From contig NTJG01000004.1 in the NCBI GenBank assembly GCA_002324875.1, forward strand, positions 1 to 64,000: DNA of 64,000 nt, written 5' to 3'. This stretch comes from Lysobacteraceae bacterium NML93-0793 (GTDB lineage: Bacteria > Pseudomonadota > Gammaproteobacteria > Xanthomonadales > Xanthomonadaceae). Made by a program: the position numbers and the translations under genes. This document shows positions 25,948 to 35,564 of the stretch, piece after piece; within the stretch, counting starts at the first letter, position 1; every line of letters begins with the position of its first letter. The notes beneath the pieces are model-generated. The model was given only the letters and a program-made list of their open reading frames with translations, was not told the origin of the DNA and ran no database searches.

Positions 25948-28563
25948 GTGACCGAACGCGCCGCCATGCCCCCCAACGGCGCCGACTGTGGCGATGCGGC
26001 CTGGGTGGCGGAGGCGCGTGAGGCGCTGGCCGCGCACGACGCACGGCTGACCCAGGGCTTCGACGCCGGTCAGCACATCGACCGTCTGCTCGCCGCGCGT
26101 GCCAACGCCGTCGATGGCTGGGTGCGCAAGGCGTGGGCGCGGTGTATCCCAGGCGATGCGGCGCTGGCGCTGTTCGCGGTAGGCGGTTACGGACGCGGCG
26201 AGCTGTTTCCGCATTCCGATATCGATCTTCTGGTCATCGGCGCATCCGGGGTGCAGACCGAACACGCGGATGCGCTGAGCCGGATGCTCGCGCTGCTGTG
26301 GGATCTCGGCCTGCCGGTCGGTCATGCCGTGCGCAGCTTCGAGGAATGCACCCAGGCGGCGAGCGACGTGACCGTGCTCACCGCCCTGCTGGAGGCGCGG
26401 CCGCTGCTCGCGAACCTGGCCGAGGTGCGGGCGCTGATGGACGCGATCGGTGTCGACAAGGTCTGGCCCGCGGCCGAGTTCTTCCAGGCCAAGCGCCGCG
26501 AACTCGAGATGCGCCACGCGCGCTTCGGCGACACGGCCGACAATCTCGAGCCCAATATCAAGGACGGCCCCGGCGGCCTGCGCGACGTGCAGAACCTGCG
26601 CTGGATGGCGCGCCGCGTACTCGGGGTCTATGGCACCGAGGAACTGATCGCGCTCGGCCAGCTGGGCGTCGATGAGCATGCCACGCTGGAGCGCGAGCGA
26701 CGCACGCTGTCGCGGCTGCGCTTCGGTCTGCACCTGGTGGCGGGCAAGGCCGAGGAGCGTCTGCGCTTCGATCACCAGAAGACATTGGCGGCACGTCTGC
26801 ATCATGTCGACGAGGCGGACAATCCGCTGGTCGAAAAGATGATGCAGGAGTTCTACCGGAGCGCGTCGGTGGTCCAGCGCATCAGCGAACGCATGCTGCA
26901 GCGCTTCGAGGAGCAGATCGAGGGCGAGGGCGAAGTCGTCCCGATCGACGCCGAGTTCGCCACCCGGCGCGGCTATCTGGTCGCGCGCGACGACGTCTGG
27001 CCGGGCGGCGATCTCGCCCGCGTCTTCGATCTGTTCGCGGTCTGGGCCGATCACGCGTCCCTGCGTGGCCTGCATTCGCAGACCGCGCGTGCGCTGGCGG
27101 AATCGCTGCACGCCTTGCCGGCCTGGCGCCAGGCGCCGATGGCGCTGCGCGAGCAGTTCATGGCGCTGCTGCGTGGCCCGGTGCCGGTGCGGACGCTCGA
27201 GCGCATGGCGCGGCTGGGCGTGCTGGGCGTGTGGATTCCCGAGTTCGCCAACGTGACCGGGCGCATGCAGTTCGATCTGTTCCACGTCTACACCGTGGAC
27301 CAGCACACCCTCGCGGTGCTGCGCAATATGGCCAGCTTCGCATCCGAGGCGCCGGACGAGCGCTTCGCCGCCGCGCACGAGGTCTGGCCGCAGCTGCGCA
27401 AGCCCGAGCTGCTGCTGCTCGCCGGCCTGTTCCACGACATCGCCAAAGGGCGCGGGGGCGACCATTCCGAACTCGGCGCCGTCGATGCGCGCGAATTCTG
27501 CGAAGGCCACGGCCTGGGCGAGAGCGATACCGCGCTGGTGGAGTGGCTGGTGCGCCGGCACCTGCTGATGTCGACCAGCGCGCAGAAGCTCGACATCTCC
27601 GATCCCGCCGTGATCCACAAGTTCGCGACCGAAGTCGCCGATCGCGAACGGCTCGACTACCTCTACCTGCTCACCTGCGCCGACATTGCCGGCACCTCGC
27701 CCAAGCTGTGGAACGCGTGGAAGGACCGCCTGCTGACCGATCTGCGCAGTGCGACGCGACTCGCGTTGCGCCGCGGACTGGAACACCCGGTGGCGGCGGT
27801 CGAGCGCATCGCCGAATCCCGCGACCGGGCCCGCGGCCTGCTGTCGGCGCACGGCGTCGGTGACGCCGAGGCCGATGCGCTGTTCGCGCGCATTCCGCAG
27901 GACAGCTTTCTGCGCGGACGCGCGGACCAGGTGGTCTGGCAGGCGCTCGCGTTGCGTGACACCGCGCCCGACGCGGTGGTCGTGGACGCGCGCCGCCTGC
28001 GCGCCGGTGCCCAGGCGCTGGAAGTCTTCGTGCATGCGCCGGACCGCGACGGCCTGTTCTCGGGCATCGTCATCACGCTGGACCGGCTGGGGCTGGTGAT
28101 CCAGCAGGCGCGCGCGCTGGACGGCCCTGGCGGCACCATCTTCGACCTCTTCCAGGTGCTGCCTGCCGATCCACGACAGGCGCTGGAACTCGAGGCGATC
28201 GAACGCAAGGTGGCCGAGGTGCTCACCCAGCGCCTGGATCCGCGCCCGGCCCGGCGCGCCCAACCTCGCCATCTGCGGCATTTCCGCGTGCCGCCCCGCA
28301 TCGAGTTCAACGCCAGCGCGGACGGGCGGCACACGGTGTTCAGTCTGGTCTGCACGGATCGCCCCGGCCTGCTGGCGGACGTCGCACACGTGCTGCGCGA
28401 ACGCGGCGTGCGCGTGCACGACGCACGCGTGGCGACCTTCGGTGAGCGGGTCGAAGACGTGTTCCGGCTCAGTGCGGGCGATGGGACCCTGCTCGACGAG
28501 GCGGCGCAGGCGGCGCTCCGTGAGGCGCTGCTCGCCTCGATCGATGGTGACGTGGCACGATAG
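25948..28563 (+). CDS. glnD: Bifunctional [protein-PII] uridylyltransferase/uridylyl-removing enzyme
   Basis: An 871-residue cytosolic nitrogen sensor that uridylylates PII proteins when glutamine is low and removes UMP when it is high. The nucleotidyltransferase core [17 protein letters not shown] is at about 79-95. The HD phosphohydrolase has [16 protein letters not shown] (about 495-510), and two ACT domains at the C-terminus (about 690-780 and 795-870, the last with [20 protein letters not shown]) bind glutamine. Length matches the family. GTG at 25948 fits the one-base gap to map; ATG at 25966 is an alternative. The map-glnD-dapD order is common in gammaproteobacteria. Confidence 0.95.
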   Translation: MTERAAMPPNGADCGDAAWVAEAREALAAHDARLTQGFDAGQHIDRLLAARANAVDGWVRKAWARCIPGDAALALFAVGGYGRGELFPHSDIDLLVIGASGVQTEHADALSRMLALLWDLGLPVGHAVRSFEECTQAASDVTVLTALLEARPLLANLAEVRALMDAIGVDKVWPAAEFFQAKRRELEMRHARFGDTADNLEPNIKDGPGGLRDVQNLRWMARRVLGVYGTEELIALGQLGVDEHATLERERRTLSRLRFGLHLVAGKAEERLRFDHQKTLAARLHHVDEADNPLVEKMMQEFYRSASVVQRISERMLQRFEEQIEGEGEVVPIDAEFATRRGYLVARDDVWPGGDLARVFDLFAVWADHASLRGLHSQTARALAESLHALPAWRQAPMALREQFMALLRGPVPVRTLERMARLGVLGVWIPEFANVTGRMQFDLFHVYTVDQHTLAVLRNMASFASEAPDERFAAAHEVWPQLRKPELLLLAGLFHDIAKGRGGDHSELGAVDAREFCEGHGLGESDTALVEWLVRRHLLMSTSAQKLDISDPAVIHKFATEVADRERLDYLYLLTCADIAGTSPKLWNAWKDRLLTDLRSATRLALRRGLEHPVAAVERIAESRDRARGLLSAHGVGDAEADALFARIPQDSFLRGRADQVVWQALALRDTAPDAVVVDARRLRAGAQALEVFVHAPDRDGLFSGIVITLDRLGLVIQQARALDGPGGTIFDLFQVLPADPRQALELEAIERKVAEVLTQRLDPRPARRAQPRHLRHFRVPPRIEFNASADGRHTVFSLVCTDRPGLLADVAHVLRERGVRVHDARVATFGERVEDVFRLSAGDGTLLDEAAQAALREALLASIDGDVAR

Positions 28564-28591
28564 CGCCCCCGTTTTTCGCGACCCGCCCGCC

Positions 28592-29425
28592 ATGACAGAC
28601 GCCCTGCGCACCACCATCGAAGACGCGTTCGCGCGCCGCGCCGACCTCACCGCGGCCGAGATCGGCGATGCCGTCAAACCGGCGGTCGAGCAGGCGATGC
28701 AGGGCCTGGAGTCGGGTGAACTGCGCGTCGCCGAACCGGACGGCAACGGCGGCTGGCAGGTCAACGAATGGCTCAAGAAAGCGGTGCTGCTGTACTTCCG
28801 CACCAACGACATGGCCGTCGTCGAGGCACAGCCGGCGCCGTTCTGGGACAAGGTCGAGGCGCGCTTCGCCGGCTACGACGAAGCCAGGTTCAAGGCCGCC
28901 GGCGTGCGCGTGGTGCCGGGTGCGGCCGTGCGCCGCGGCACCTATTTCGGCCGCGATGTCGTGCTGATGCCGAGCTTCGTCAATATCGGCGCCTACGTCG
29001 GTGAGGGCACGATGGTCGACACCTGGGCGACCGTGGGGTCCTGCGCGCAGATCGGCAGGCACGTGCACCTCTCGGGTGGCGCCGGTATCGGCGGTGTGCT
29101 CGAGCCGCTGCAGGCCAGCCCGACGATCATCGAGGATCACTGCTTCATCGGCGCGCGTTCGGAAGTCGTCGAAGGCGTCGTCGTCGGCCACCACAGCGTG
29201 ATCGGCATGGGTGTCTTCATCGGCCAGTCGACGCGCATCTACAACCGCGCGACCGGCGAGATCAGCTACGGCTACGTGCCGCCGGGCAGCGTCGTGGTGT
29301 CGGGCCAGCTGCCGGCCAAGGACGGCTCGCATTCGCTGTATTGCGCGGTGATCGTCAAGCAGGTCGACGAGAAGACCCGCAGCAAGACCAGCGTCAACGA
29401 ACTGCTGCGCGGCCTGGCGGACTGA
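28592..29425 (+). CDS. dapD: 2,3,4,5-tetrahydropyridine-2,6-dicarboxylate N-succinyltransferase
   Basis: A 277-residue trimeric left-handed beta-helix enzyme of the succinylase branch of lysine/diaminopimelate synthesis; it uses succinyl-CoA. The N-terminal helical domain (to about 90) includes [20 protein letters not shown]. The hexapeptide repeats run from about 105 to 250, with [22 protein letters not shown] and [25 protein letters not shown] holding the substrate-binding residues. The ATG at 28592 gives the family N-terminus. It is 28 bases after glnD and five bases before the ArsC/Spx gene. Confidence 0.96.
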   Translation: MTDALRTTIEDAFARRADLTAAEIGDAVKPAVEQAMQGLESGELRVAEPDGNGGWQVNEWLKKAVLLYFRTNDMAVVEAQPAPFWDKVEARFAGYDEARFKAAGVRVVPGAAVRRGTYFGRDVVLMPSFVNIGAYVGEGTMVDTWATVGSCAQIGRHVHLSGGAGIGGVLEPLQASPTIIEDHCFIGARSEVVEGVVVGHHSVIGMGVFIGQSTRIYNRATGEISYGYVPPGSVVVSGQLPAKDGSHSLYCAVIVKQVDEKTRSKTSVNELLRGLAD

Positions 29426-29430
29426 GCGCG

Positions 29431-29790
29431 ATGACCGCCACCGTCTACGGCCTGAAGAACTGCGACACCTGCAAGAAGGCGACCAAGTGGCTGGACCGCT
29501 TCGGCGTCGCGCACACGTTCGTCGACTACCGCGATGCCAAGCCGACGCCGGAGACGCTGGTCGACTGGGCCGGCAAGCTCGGCGGTTTCGAGGCGATGGT
29601 CAACAAGTCCTCGACCACGTGGCGGCAGCTGGCGGACAACCGCAAGGCGGCCGCGAGCGATGCCGAGTGGAAGCTGCTGCTGCGTGAATATCCGCAGTTG
29701 ATCCGGCGTCCGCTGGTGGTCACCGAAGACGGCACGATCACCCAGGGCTTCAGCGACAACGGCTTCAAGAATCGCTTCGGCATCGATTGA
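29431..29790 (+). CDS. ArsC/Spx-family protein (YffB-like)
   Basis: A 119-residue thioredoxin-fold protein of the ArsC/Spx family. The start MTATVYGLKNCDTCKKATKWL contains a CxxC pair (CDTC, residues 11-14), and 'LIRRPLVVTEDGTITQGF' (about 90-107) is the conserved cis-Pro strand region. In E. coli the equivalent YffB lies next to dapE too and binds glutathione; a true arsenate reductase role is unlikely, because the ArsC anion-binding Arg triad is not evident. It sits between dapD and dapE, as in many gammaproteobacteria. The physiological function is unknown. Confidence 0.85.
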   Translation: MTATVYGLKNCDTCKKATKWLDRFGVAHTFVDYRDAKPTPETLVDWAGKLGGFEAMVNKSSTTWRQLADNRKAAASDAEWKLLLREYPQLIRRPLVVTEDGTITQGFSDNGFKNRFGID

Positions 29791-29859
29791 TCCGGTGTGG
29801 CGGCGCGATCGCTTCGTAAACATTCCATGCCGGATGCAGATCGTGTGCGGCATCGCCCT

Positions 29860-29927
29860 GTAGGAGCGCGCTTGCGCGCGATGGGCGTTGTGCGGGAACG
29901 CCTTTTCGCGCGCAAGCGCGCTCCTAC
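29860..29927. repeat. REP-like inverted repeat upstream of dapE
   Basis: Two 22-base arms (29860-29881 and 29906-29927) are perfect reverse complements, beginning GTAGGAGCGCGC and ending GCGCGCTCCTAC, separated by 24 bases. Each arm is itself nearly palindromic around CGCGCTTGCGCG. The pair looks like two REP units in opposite orientation (a BIME). Such 'GTAGGAGCGCGCTTGCGCGC' units are, as I recall, abundant in Lysobacter and Pseudomonas genomes. It fills most of the 152-base gap between the ArsC/Spx gene and dapE and would form a long hairpin in the mRNA. Confidence 0.85.
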
Positions 29928-29942
29928 CGCTGAGGAATTGCC

Positions 29943-31079
29943 ATGTCCGACGTCCTCGATCTCACCCGCGACCTGATCGCACGCCGCTCCGTCACGCCCG
30001 ACGATGCCGGCTGCCAGGCGTTGATCGCCGCGCGTCTGCAGGCGGCGGGCTTTTCGATCGAGTCGCTGCGCTACGGCCACGTCGACAATCTCTGGGCCAC
30101 GCACGGGCAGGGCGCGCCGGTGCTGGTGCTGCTGGGCCACACCGATGTCGTGCCGAGCGGGCCGGTGGAGGCGTGGACGTCCGATCCGTTTGCGCCGGAG
30201 ATCCGCGACGGCATGCTCTACGGGCGCGGCGCGGCCGACATGAAGAGCGGCGTCGCGGCCTTTGTCGTCGCGGCCGAGCGTTTCGTCGCCGCGCATCCGG
30301 ACCACACCGGCACGCTCGCACTGCTGCTGACCTCGGACGAGGAGGGCGATGCGATCGACGGCGTGCGCCGCGTCGCCCGCACGTTCCAGGAGCGGGGCAC
30401 GCGCATCGACTGGTGCATCACCGGCGAGCCGTCGTCGACTGCGACGCTGGGTGATCTGCTGCGCGTCGGTCGCCGCGGCAGCCTGTCGGCGACGCTGACC
30501 GTGCGCGGCGTGCAGGGCCACGTCGCCTATCCGGACAAGGCGCGCAATCCGATCCACGACGCCGCGCCGGCGCTGGCCGAACTCGTCGCGCGGCGCTGGG
30601 ACGAGGGCTACGAATCCTTTCCGCCGACCAGCCTGCAGATCAGCAACATCGCCGCCGGCACCGGTGCGACCAATGTCATTCCCGGCGTGGCGACCGTGCA
30701 GTTCAATCTGCGCTACACGCCGCACTGGGACGCGCCGACACTGGAGGCGGAGATCGCGGCGATGCTCGATCGCCACGGGCTCGATTACACGCTGGCCTGG
30801 CACCGCAGCGGTGAGCCCTTCTACACGCCGGAGGGCCCGCTGCGCGCCGCGGCGCGCGACGTCCTGACGGCCTTCGCCGGCGCGCCGCCCGAGGAAAGCA
30901 CGGGCGGCGGCACGTCGGACGCGCGTTTCATCGCCCCGCTGGGCGCGCAGTGCATCGAGATCGGTCCGGTCAACGCGAGCATCCACCAGGTCGACGAGCA
31001 CATCCGCGTCGCCGATCTCGACGCGCTGCCGGATCTGTACGAAGCACTGATCGCGCGTCTGCTGCCACCGGCCGGCTGA
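29943..31079 (+). CDS. dapE: Succinyl-diaminopimelate desuccinylase
   Basis: A 378-residue M20-family di-zinc hydrolase that removes succinate from N-succinyl-LL-DAP. Zinc ligands and catalytic acids are visible: [10 protein letters not shown] (His about 66, Asp 68), [11 protein letters not shown] (Asp about 99), TSDEEGDA (catalytic Glu and ligand Glu, about 133-134), TGEP (Glu about 162) and the C-terminal His in [10 protein letters not shown] (about 348). The dimerisation insert spans about 180-290. ATG at 29943 follows GAGGAA. It lies behind the REP-like repeat, so its coupling to dapD may be reduced. Confidence 0.95.
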   Translation: MSDVLDLTRDLIARRSVTPDDAGCQALIAARLQAAGFSIESLRYGHVDNLWATHGQGAPVLVLLGHTDVVPSGPVEAWTSDPFAPEIRDGMLYGRGAADMKSGVAAFVVAAERFVAAHPDHTGTLALLLTSDEEGDAIDGVRRVARTFQERGTRIDWCITGEPSSTATLGDLLRVGRRGSLSATLTVRGVQGHVAYPDKARNPIHDAAPALAELVARRWDEGYESFPPTSLQISNIAAGTGATNVIPGVATVQFNLRYTPHWDAPTLEAEIAAMLDRHGLDYTLAWHRSGEPFYTPEGPLRAAARDVLTAFAGAPPEESTGGGTSDARFIAPLGAQCIEIGPVNASIHQVDEHIRVADLDALPDLYEALIARLLPPAG

Positions 31080-31149
31080 GCCAGCGCATCGCCGTGCATC
31101 GACCCGCGCAGGTGCATGCTCGTGCCTGCCGTTCCGCTGCGAGTCCGCC

Positions 31150-31614
31150 ATGTCCGATTCTCTGATCGTCGCCTGTCCGCACTGCCACAGCCGCAACCGC
31201 GTGCCTGCCGCCCGGCTCGGCGATGCGCCCACGTGCGGCCGCTGCGGGGCTCATCTGCGCCCGGATACGCCGTTCGCACTCGATGCCGGCGGTTTCGATG
31301 CCCACGCCGTGCGTGCAGACGCGGCCCTGCTGGTGGACTTCTGGGCGCCGTGGTGCGGCCCGTGCCGGACGATGGCGCCGGCGTTCGAAGCGGCGGCGCG
31401 CGCGCTGGCGCCTGAGGTCGCGCTGGCGAAGGTGGACACCGAGGCCGAAGCCGTCCTCGGCGGGCGCCTCGGCATCCGCAGCATTCCCACGCTGGTGCTG
31501 TTCGCCGGTGGTCGCGAACTCGCGCGCCAGTCGGGCGCGATGCCTGCGCAGGCGATCGTGCAGTGGACGCGCGCGCAGCTGCAGGCGGCGTCGCCGGTCA
31601 GACCCAACCGGTGA
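31150..31614 (+). CDS. trxC: Thioredoxin 2
   Basis: A 154-residue thioredoxin with the N-terminal zinc finger that defines TrxC: CPHC (9-12) and CGRC (29-32). The thioredoxin domain has the active site FWAPWCGPCRTM (Cys about 68 and 71) and the cis-Pro loop IRSIPTLVLF. TrxC is a cytosolic reductant linked to oxidative stress. It lies 70 bases after dapE. Its last 17 bases overlap the 3' end of the convergent permease gene, so the two messages share complementary tails. Confidence 0.93.
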   Translation: MSDSLIVACPHCHSRNRVPAARLGDAPTCGRCGAHLRPDTPFALDAGGFDAHAVRADAALLVDFWAPWCGPCRTMAPAFEAAARALAPEVALAKVDTEAEAVLGGRLGIRSIPTLVLFAGGRELARQSGAMPAQAIVQWTRAQLQAASPVRPNR

Positions 31615-32995
31615 GGTAGTACACCGCGATCACCGCGAACACCGCGGCGGTGCTGATCAGCGTGATCGCGAAGATGTCCTTGTAGCTCTGGCGATGGGTG
31701 AGGCCGGTCACCGCGAGCAGGGTGATCACCGCGCCGTTGTGCGGCAGCGTGTCCATGCCGCCCGAGGCCATCGCCGCCACCCGGTGCAGCACGTCCATCG
31801 GAATGCCCGCTGCCTGTGCATTGGCGATGAAGCTCTCGGCCATTGCCGCGAGCGCGATGCTCATGCCGCCGGATGCCGAGCCGGTGATGCCGGCGAGCGC
31901 GGTGACGGTGACCGCTTCGTTGACCAGCGGATCGGGAATCGAGTTCAGCGAGTTGGCGACCAGCAGGAAGCCCGGCAGCGCGGCGATCACCGCGCCGAAG
32001 CCGTATTCGGACGCGGTATTCATCGAGGCCAGCAGCGCGCCGCCGACCGCGGTCTTCGTGCCCTCGGCGAACTTCGCCGTCACCGGCCGCCAGGCCAGAC
32101 ACAGCACCGCGAGAATGCCGACCAGCAATGCGCCCTGGACCGCCCAGATCGCGGCGATGCGCGAGATGTCCTGCACCACCGGCACCGCGTCCTGCATCGC
32201 CGATGAGGGAAACGTGTGGCTGCTGCCGTAGAGGCGCGGAATCAGCACGGTGAACAGCTTGTTCGCCACGCCCACCAGCAGCAGCGGCAGCAGCGCGATC
32301 AGCGGATGCGCCAGCCGGCCACCGGTGAACGGCTCGGGCTCGTTGCGCAGCTCGGTGCCGTAGCCTTCGCCCGCCGCCACCGCAACGCGGCGGCGCCACT
32401 CCAGGTACAGCATGCCGAAGGCGAAGATCAGCACCGAACCCAGCGTGCCCAGCACCGGCGCGGCCCAGGAATCGGTGCCGAAGAACGCGGTGGGAATGAT
32501 GTTCTGGATCTGCGGTGTGCCGGGCAGCGCCATCATCGTGAAGGTGAACGCGCCGAGCGCGATTGTGCCCGGGATCAGGCGCTTGGGAATGTCGCTCTGG
32601 CGGAACAGCTCGGCCGCGAAGGGATACACCGCGAACACCACGACGAACAGCGACACGCCGCCGTAGGTCAGCAGCGCGCACACCACCACGATCGACAGCA
32701 GCGCCTGCCTGGGCCCGAACAGGCGGATCGTCGCGGCGACGATGGACTTCGAAAAACCGGAGATCTCGATCAGCTTGCCGAACACCGCGCCGAGCAGGAA
32801 CACCGGGAAATACAGCTTGAGAAAGCCGACCATCTTGTCCATGAACAGGCCGGTGAACATCGGTGCCACCAGTGACGGGTCGGTCAGCAGCACCGCGCCC
32901 ATCGCCGCGATCGGCGCGAACAGGATCACGCTGTAGCCGCGGTAGGCGACCACCATCAGAAACACCAGCGCGCCGAGCACGATCACGAAATCCAT
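31598..32995 (-). CDS. GntP-family permease
   Basis: A 465-residue polytopic inner-membrane carrier with about 12-14 hydrophobic helices. The family is gluconate:H+ symporter (GntP); close relatives in xanthomonads are, as I recall, annotated as carriers of gluconate, hydroxybutyrate or other small organic acids. The conserved GxFGKLIEISG near residue 75, the 'ITGSASGGMSIAL' stretch (about 372-384) and the 'GGMDTLPHNGAVITLLAVTG' stretch (about 408-427) are recognisable GntP features. The substrate cannot be read from sequence. It is a single gene, divergent from the TonB-dependent receptor and convergent with trxC. Confidence 0.85.
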   Translation of the reverse strand: MDFVIVLGALVFLMVVAYRGYSVILFAPIAAMGAVLLTDPSLVAPMFTGLFMDKMVGFLKLYFPVFLLGAVFGKLIEISGFSKSIVAATIRLFGPRQALLSIVVVCALLTYGGVSLFVVVFAVYPFAAELFRQSDIPKRLIPGTIALGAFTFTMMALPGTPQIQNIIPTAFFGTDSWAAPVLGTLGSVLIFAFGMLYLEWRRRVAVAAGEGYGTELRNEPEPFTGGRLAHPLIALLPLLLVGVANKLFTVLIPRLYGSSHTFPSSAMQDAVPVVQDISRIAAIWAVQGALLVGILAVLCLAWRPVTAKFAEGTKTAVGGALLASMNTASEYGFGAVIAALPGFLLVANSLNSIPDPLVNEAVTVTALAGITGSASGGMSIALAAMAESFIANAQAAGIPMDVLHRVAAMASGGMDTLPHNGAVITLLAVTGLTHRQSYKDIFAITLISTAAVFAVIAVYYLTGWV

Positions 32996-33166
32996 GGAGT
33001 CACATACTTTCCCGCGGCCGGACGGCCAGATGGGGCGCAGTGTCGGAGTCGCTGCGCATCCGCGGCCATTGTCCGAAGGTACGATGCCGCCCGCCGCGCG
33101 CGCTCCCTAGTCTTGCCATCGGGCGGCAGCGTGCCGCACGACCTGGCGACCCGTGGGAGGGGACAC

Positions 33167-35422
33167 ATGAAGCGCAACACGATCCGGTATTCGACACTCG
33201 GCCTGGCCATCGGTCTCGGCCTCGCCATGCCGGCGGTCCACGCCCAGCAGGCGCCGGCGCAGGCCACCGCCGCGCAATCGAACGTGGCCACGACGCTCGA
33301 CTCGGTCACCGTGACCGCGCGTCGCCGCAGCGAATCGATCCAGGACGTGCCGGTCGCGGTCAGCGCCTTCGGCGAAGAGCAGCTCAAGGATCTGCAGGCC
33401 AGCAACATCGACGGCCTGCAGGGCGCGGTGCCCAACCTCAACATCGTGCAGGGCCGCGGTTCGGCCAACAGCGTCAACGCCTTCATCCGTGGCATCGGCC
33501 AGCCCGATGCGCTGCAGACCTTCGATCCGGGCGTGGGCCTGTACGTCGACGACGTCTACTACTCGCGCATCAACGGCGCGTTGCTCTCGCTGTTCGACGT
33601 GCAGCAGGTCGAAGTGCTGCGCGGCCCGCAGGGCACGCTGTACGGCAAGAACTCCACGGGCGGCGCGATCAAGGTCACGACAAAGAATCCCTTCGACGAT
33701 ACCGGCGGCGCGGTCGAGCTGACCGGCGGCGACCACGGCCGCGCGGAAGGCCGGTTCTACGTGTCCGGCCAGCTCAGCGACACGGTGGCCGCCAGCATCG
33801 CCGGCGCGTGGCTCAACCACGACGGTTTCATCCGCGACCGCGACACCGGCAAGCACTACAACGACGACGACACCCGCGCGCTGCGCGCGAAAATCGCGTT
33901 CCAGCCCACCGACGTCTTCCGCGCGACGCTGTCGCTCGACTACACGAAGCAGGATGCCGCGCTGTCGCTCGGCCAGCCCACCGCGCCGCTGCGCCGCACC
34001 GACCTCGCGCTGGGCACGGTGACCCTGTTGCCGGCACCGACCGGCGAGTTCGACTTCACCGCGCGGACCTCCTTCCGACCCGACCAGGGCCAGTCCTTGA
34101 AGCACTCGGGCGTGTCGCTGGCCGCCGAGTGGGACCTGAGCGACGCCGTCCTGTTCAAGAGCATCACCTCCTACCGCGAGCTGGAGACGAATTCCTTCAT
34201 CGACATCGACGCCTCCGAGTTCGAGCTCGGCGACGTGCTGGTCGCACTCGACCAGAACCAGTTCAGCCAGGAATTCCAGCTGCAACTCGACAACGGCGGC
34301 AACCTGCAGACGACGTTCGGCGCGTACTACATGAAGGAGGACGTGCCGTCCTACCAGGAGGCCTATGCGGACGATCTGTTCGCGTTCGCCGGCGTGCCGA
34401 TCTCGTTCCTGCGCACGATCGGCGACGACCTGAGCACCGAGAGCGTCGCCGCCTTCGCGCATGCCAACTGGGAATTCGTGCCGACCTGGACGCTGGCCGC
34501 CGGCCTGCGCTGGACGCGCGACACCAAGGACTACGACCGCAGCACCAGCACGTTCTGGGGCGTACCGTTCACCGCGCTCGGCGAGACGGTGGCCTTCAGC
34601 GCGAAGAAGAGCTGGACCGCGTGGACGCCATCGGTGAGCCTGCAGAAGGCGTTTTCCGACAACCTGATGGGCTACGTGTCGGCCAACCGCGGCTTCAAGT
34701 CGGGCGGTTTCAACGGCCGTGCGAACAGCACCGCGGACGCTGCAGCGCCGGATTTCGATCCGGAATTCGTCTGGACCTACGAGCTGGGCATGAAGGGCAG
34801 CTCGGCCGACAACCGCCTGCGCGGCAGCGTCGCGGCGTTCTGGAGCGAGTACAAGGATTTCCAGGCGCGCGTGTCGCAGGATGTCGGCACGTTCCCGGTG
34901 CTCAATGCCGCCGAGCTCGAGATCAAGGGCATCGAGTTCGAAGGCAGCGCGCTGCTCGGCGAGACCACCACGCTCAGCGCGCAGCTCGGCTATCTCGATG
35001 CGCAGTACAAGCGGTTCGACGATTTCCGCCTCGATCCGGCGTTCCCGGGTTTCGATCCCAGCGTCAATCACGACCACGTGCCGTTCTCGCCGGAATGGAC
35101 CGCGCGCGTGGCCCTGCAGCACGGGTTTCCGCTCGCCAACGGCGGCATGGTCAGCGTCGGCGGCGACGTGTCCTATCGCAGCGAGACCTGGCTGTCGGTC
35201 GACAACCGCGCCAACCTCAGCCAGGACGCCTACACGCTGGTCGGCGCCTACGGCGTGTGGGACTCGCCGCAATACGTGTGGCAGGTGCGCGCGGGCGTGC
35301 GCAACCTGACCGACAAGACCTACAGGGTCGAAGGCCAGGAGTTCGCCAGCGTGGGCAACATCCAGACCGCGTATTACGGCTGGCCGCGCAACTGGTACGT
35401 ATCGGTGCGCTACAACTTCTGA
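33167..35422 (+). CDS. TonB-dependent outer-membrane receptor
   Basis: A 751-residue receptor for active uptake across the outer membrane. It has a signal peptide ending AVHAQ (about 26), a TonB box-like LDSVTVTARRR (about 44-54), a plug domain (about 60-170, with LRGPQGTLYGKNSTGGAIKV type sequence) and a 22-strand barrel ending in the aromatic YVSVRYNF. There is no N-terminal STN signalling domain and no adjacent sigma/anti-sigma pair. The ATG at 33167 has a strong GGGAGGGG site. Substrate is unknown: the family includes siderophore, cobalamin and carbohydrate receptors. A permease gene and an orphan kinase flank it. Confidence 0.92.
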   Translation: MKRNTIRYSTLGLAIGLGLAMPAVHAQQAPAQATAAQSNVATTLDSVTVTARRRSESIQDVPVAVSAFGEEQLKDLQASNIDGLQGAVPNLNIVQGRGSANSVNAFIRGIGQPDALQTFDPGVGLYVDDVYYSRINGALLSLFDVQQVEVLRGPQGTLYGKNSTGGAIKVTTKNPFDDTGGAVELTGGDHGRAEGRFYVSGQLSDTVAASIAGAWLNHDGFIRDRDTGKHYNDDDTRALRAKIAFQPTDVFRATLSLDYTKQDAALSLGQPTAPLRRTDLALGTVTLLPAPTGEFDFTARTSFRPDQGQSLKHSGVSLAAEWDLSDAVLFKSITSYRELETNSFIDIDASEFELGDVLVALDQNQFSQEFQLQLDNGGNLQTTFGAYYMKEDVPSYQEAYADDLFAFAGVPISFLRTIGDDLSTESVAAFAHANWEFVPTWTLAAGLRWTRDTKDYDRSTSTFWGVPFTALGETVAFSAKKSWTAWTPSVSLQKAFSDNLMGYVSANRGFKSGGFNGRANSTADAAAPDFDPEFVWTYELGMKGSSADNRLRGSVAAFWSEYKDFQARVSQDVGTFPVLNAAELEIKGIEFEGSALLGETTTLSAQLGYLDAQYKRFDDFRLDPAFPGFDPSVNHDHVPFSPEWTARVALQHGFPLANGGMVSVGGDVSYRSETWLSVDNRANLSQDAYTLVGAYGVWDSPQYVWQVRAGVRNLTDKTYRVEGQEFASVGNIQTAYYGWPRNWYVSVRYNF

Positions 35423-35446
35423 TGCGTGACGCTCGGTGGTACGTCG

Positions 35447-35472
35447 CGAAGGCCGCCTCCGGGCGGCCTTCG
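35447..35472 (+). terminator. Hairpin after the TonB-dependent receptor
   Basis: A perfect 11-base stem (CGAAGGCCGCC at 35447-35457, GGCGGCCTTCG at 35462-35472) with a four-base loop lies 25 bases after the receptor stop. No T-run follows, so termination may be partial; some transcription may continue into the kinase gene. Confidence 0.55.
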
Positions 35473-35564
35473 TGCGCCCGGTGGCCTGCGCTATGCTCGG
35501 CCGCGATTTCCGGGGAACGCCGTGCCGTGACGCCGCAGTCGACATCACGCCCGCCGACGCCGAC

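Noticed and set aside
29431-29790. Arsenate reductase (ArsC) as the function of the small gene between dapD and dapE
   Set aside because: The family label is ArsC-like, but the arginine set needed for arsenate binding is not evident and the genomic position matches YffB/Spx-type proteins.
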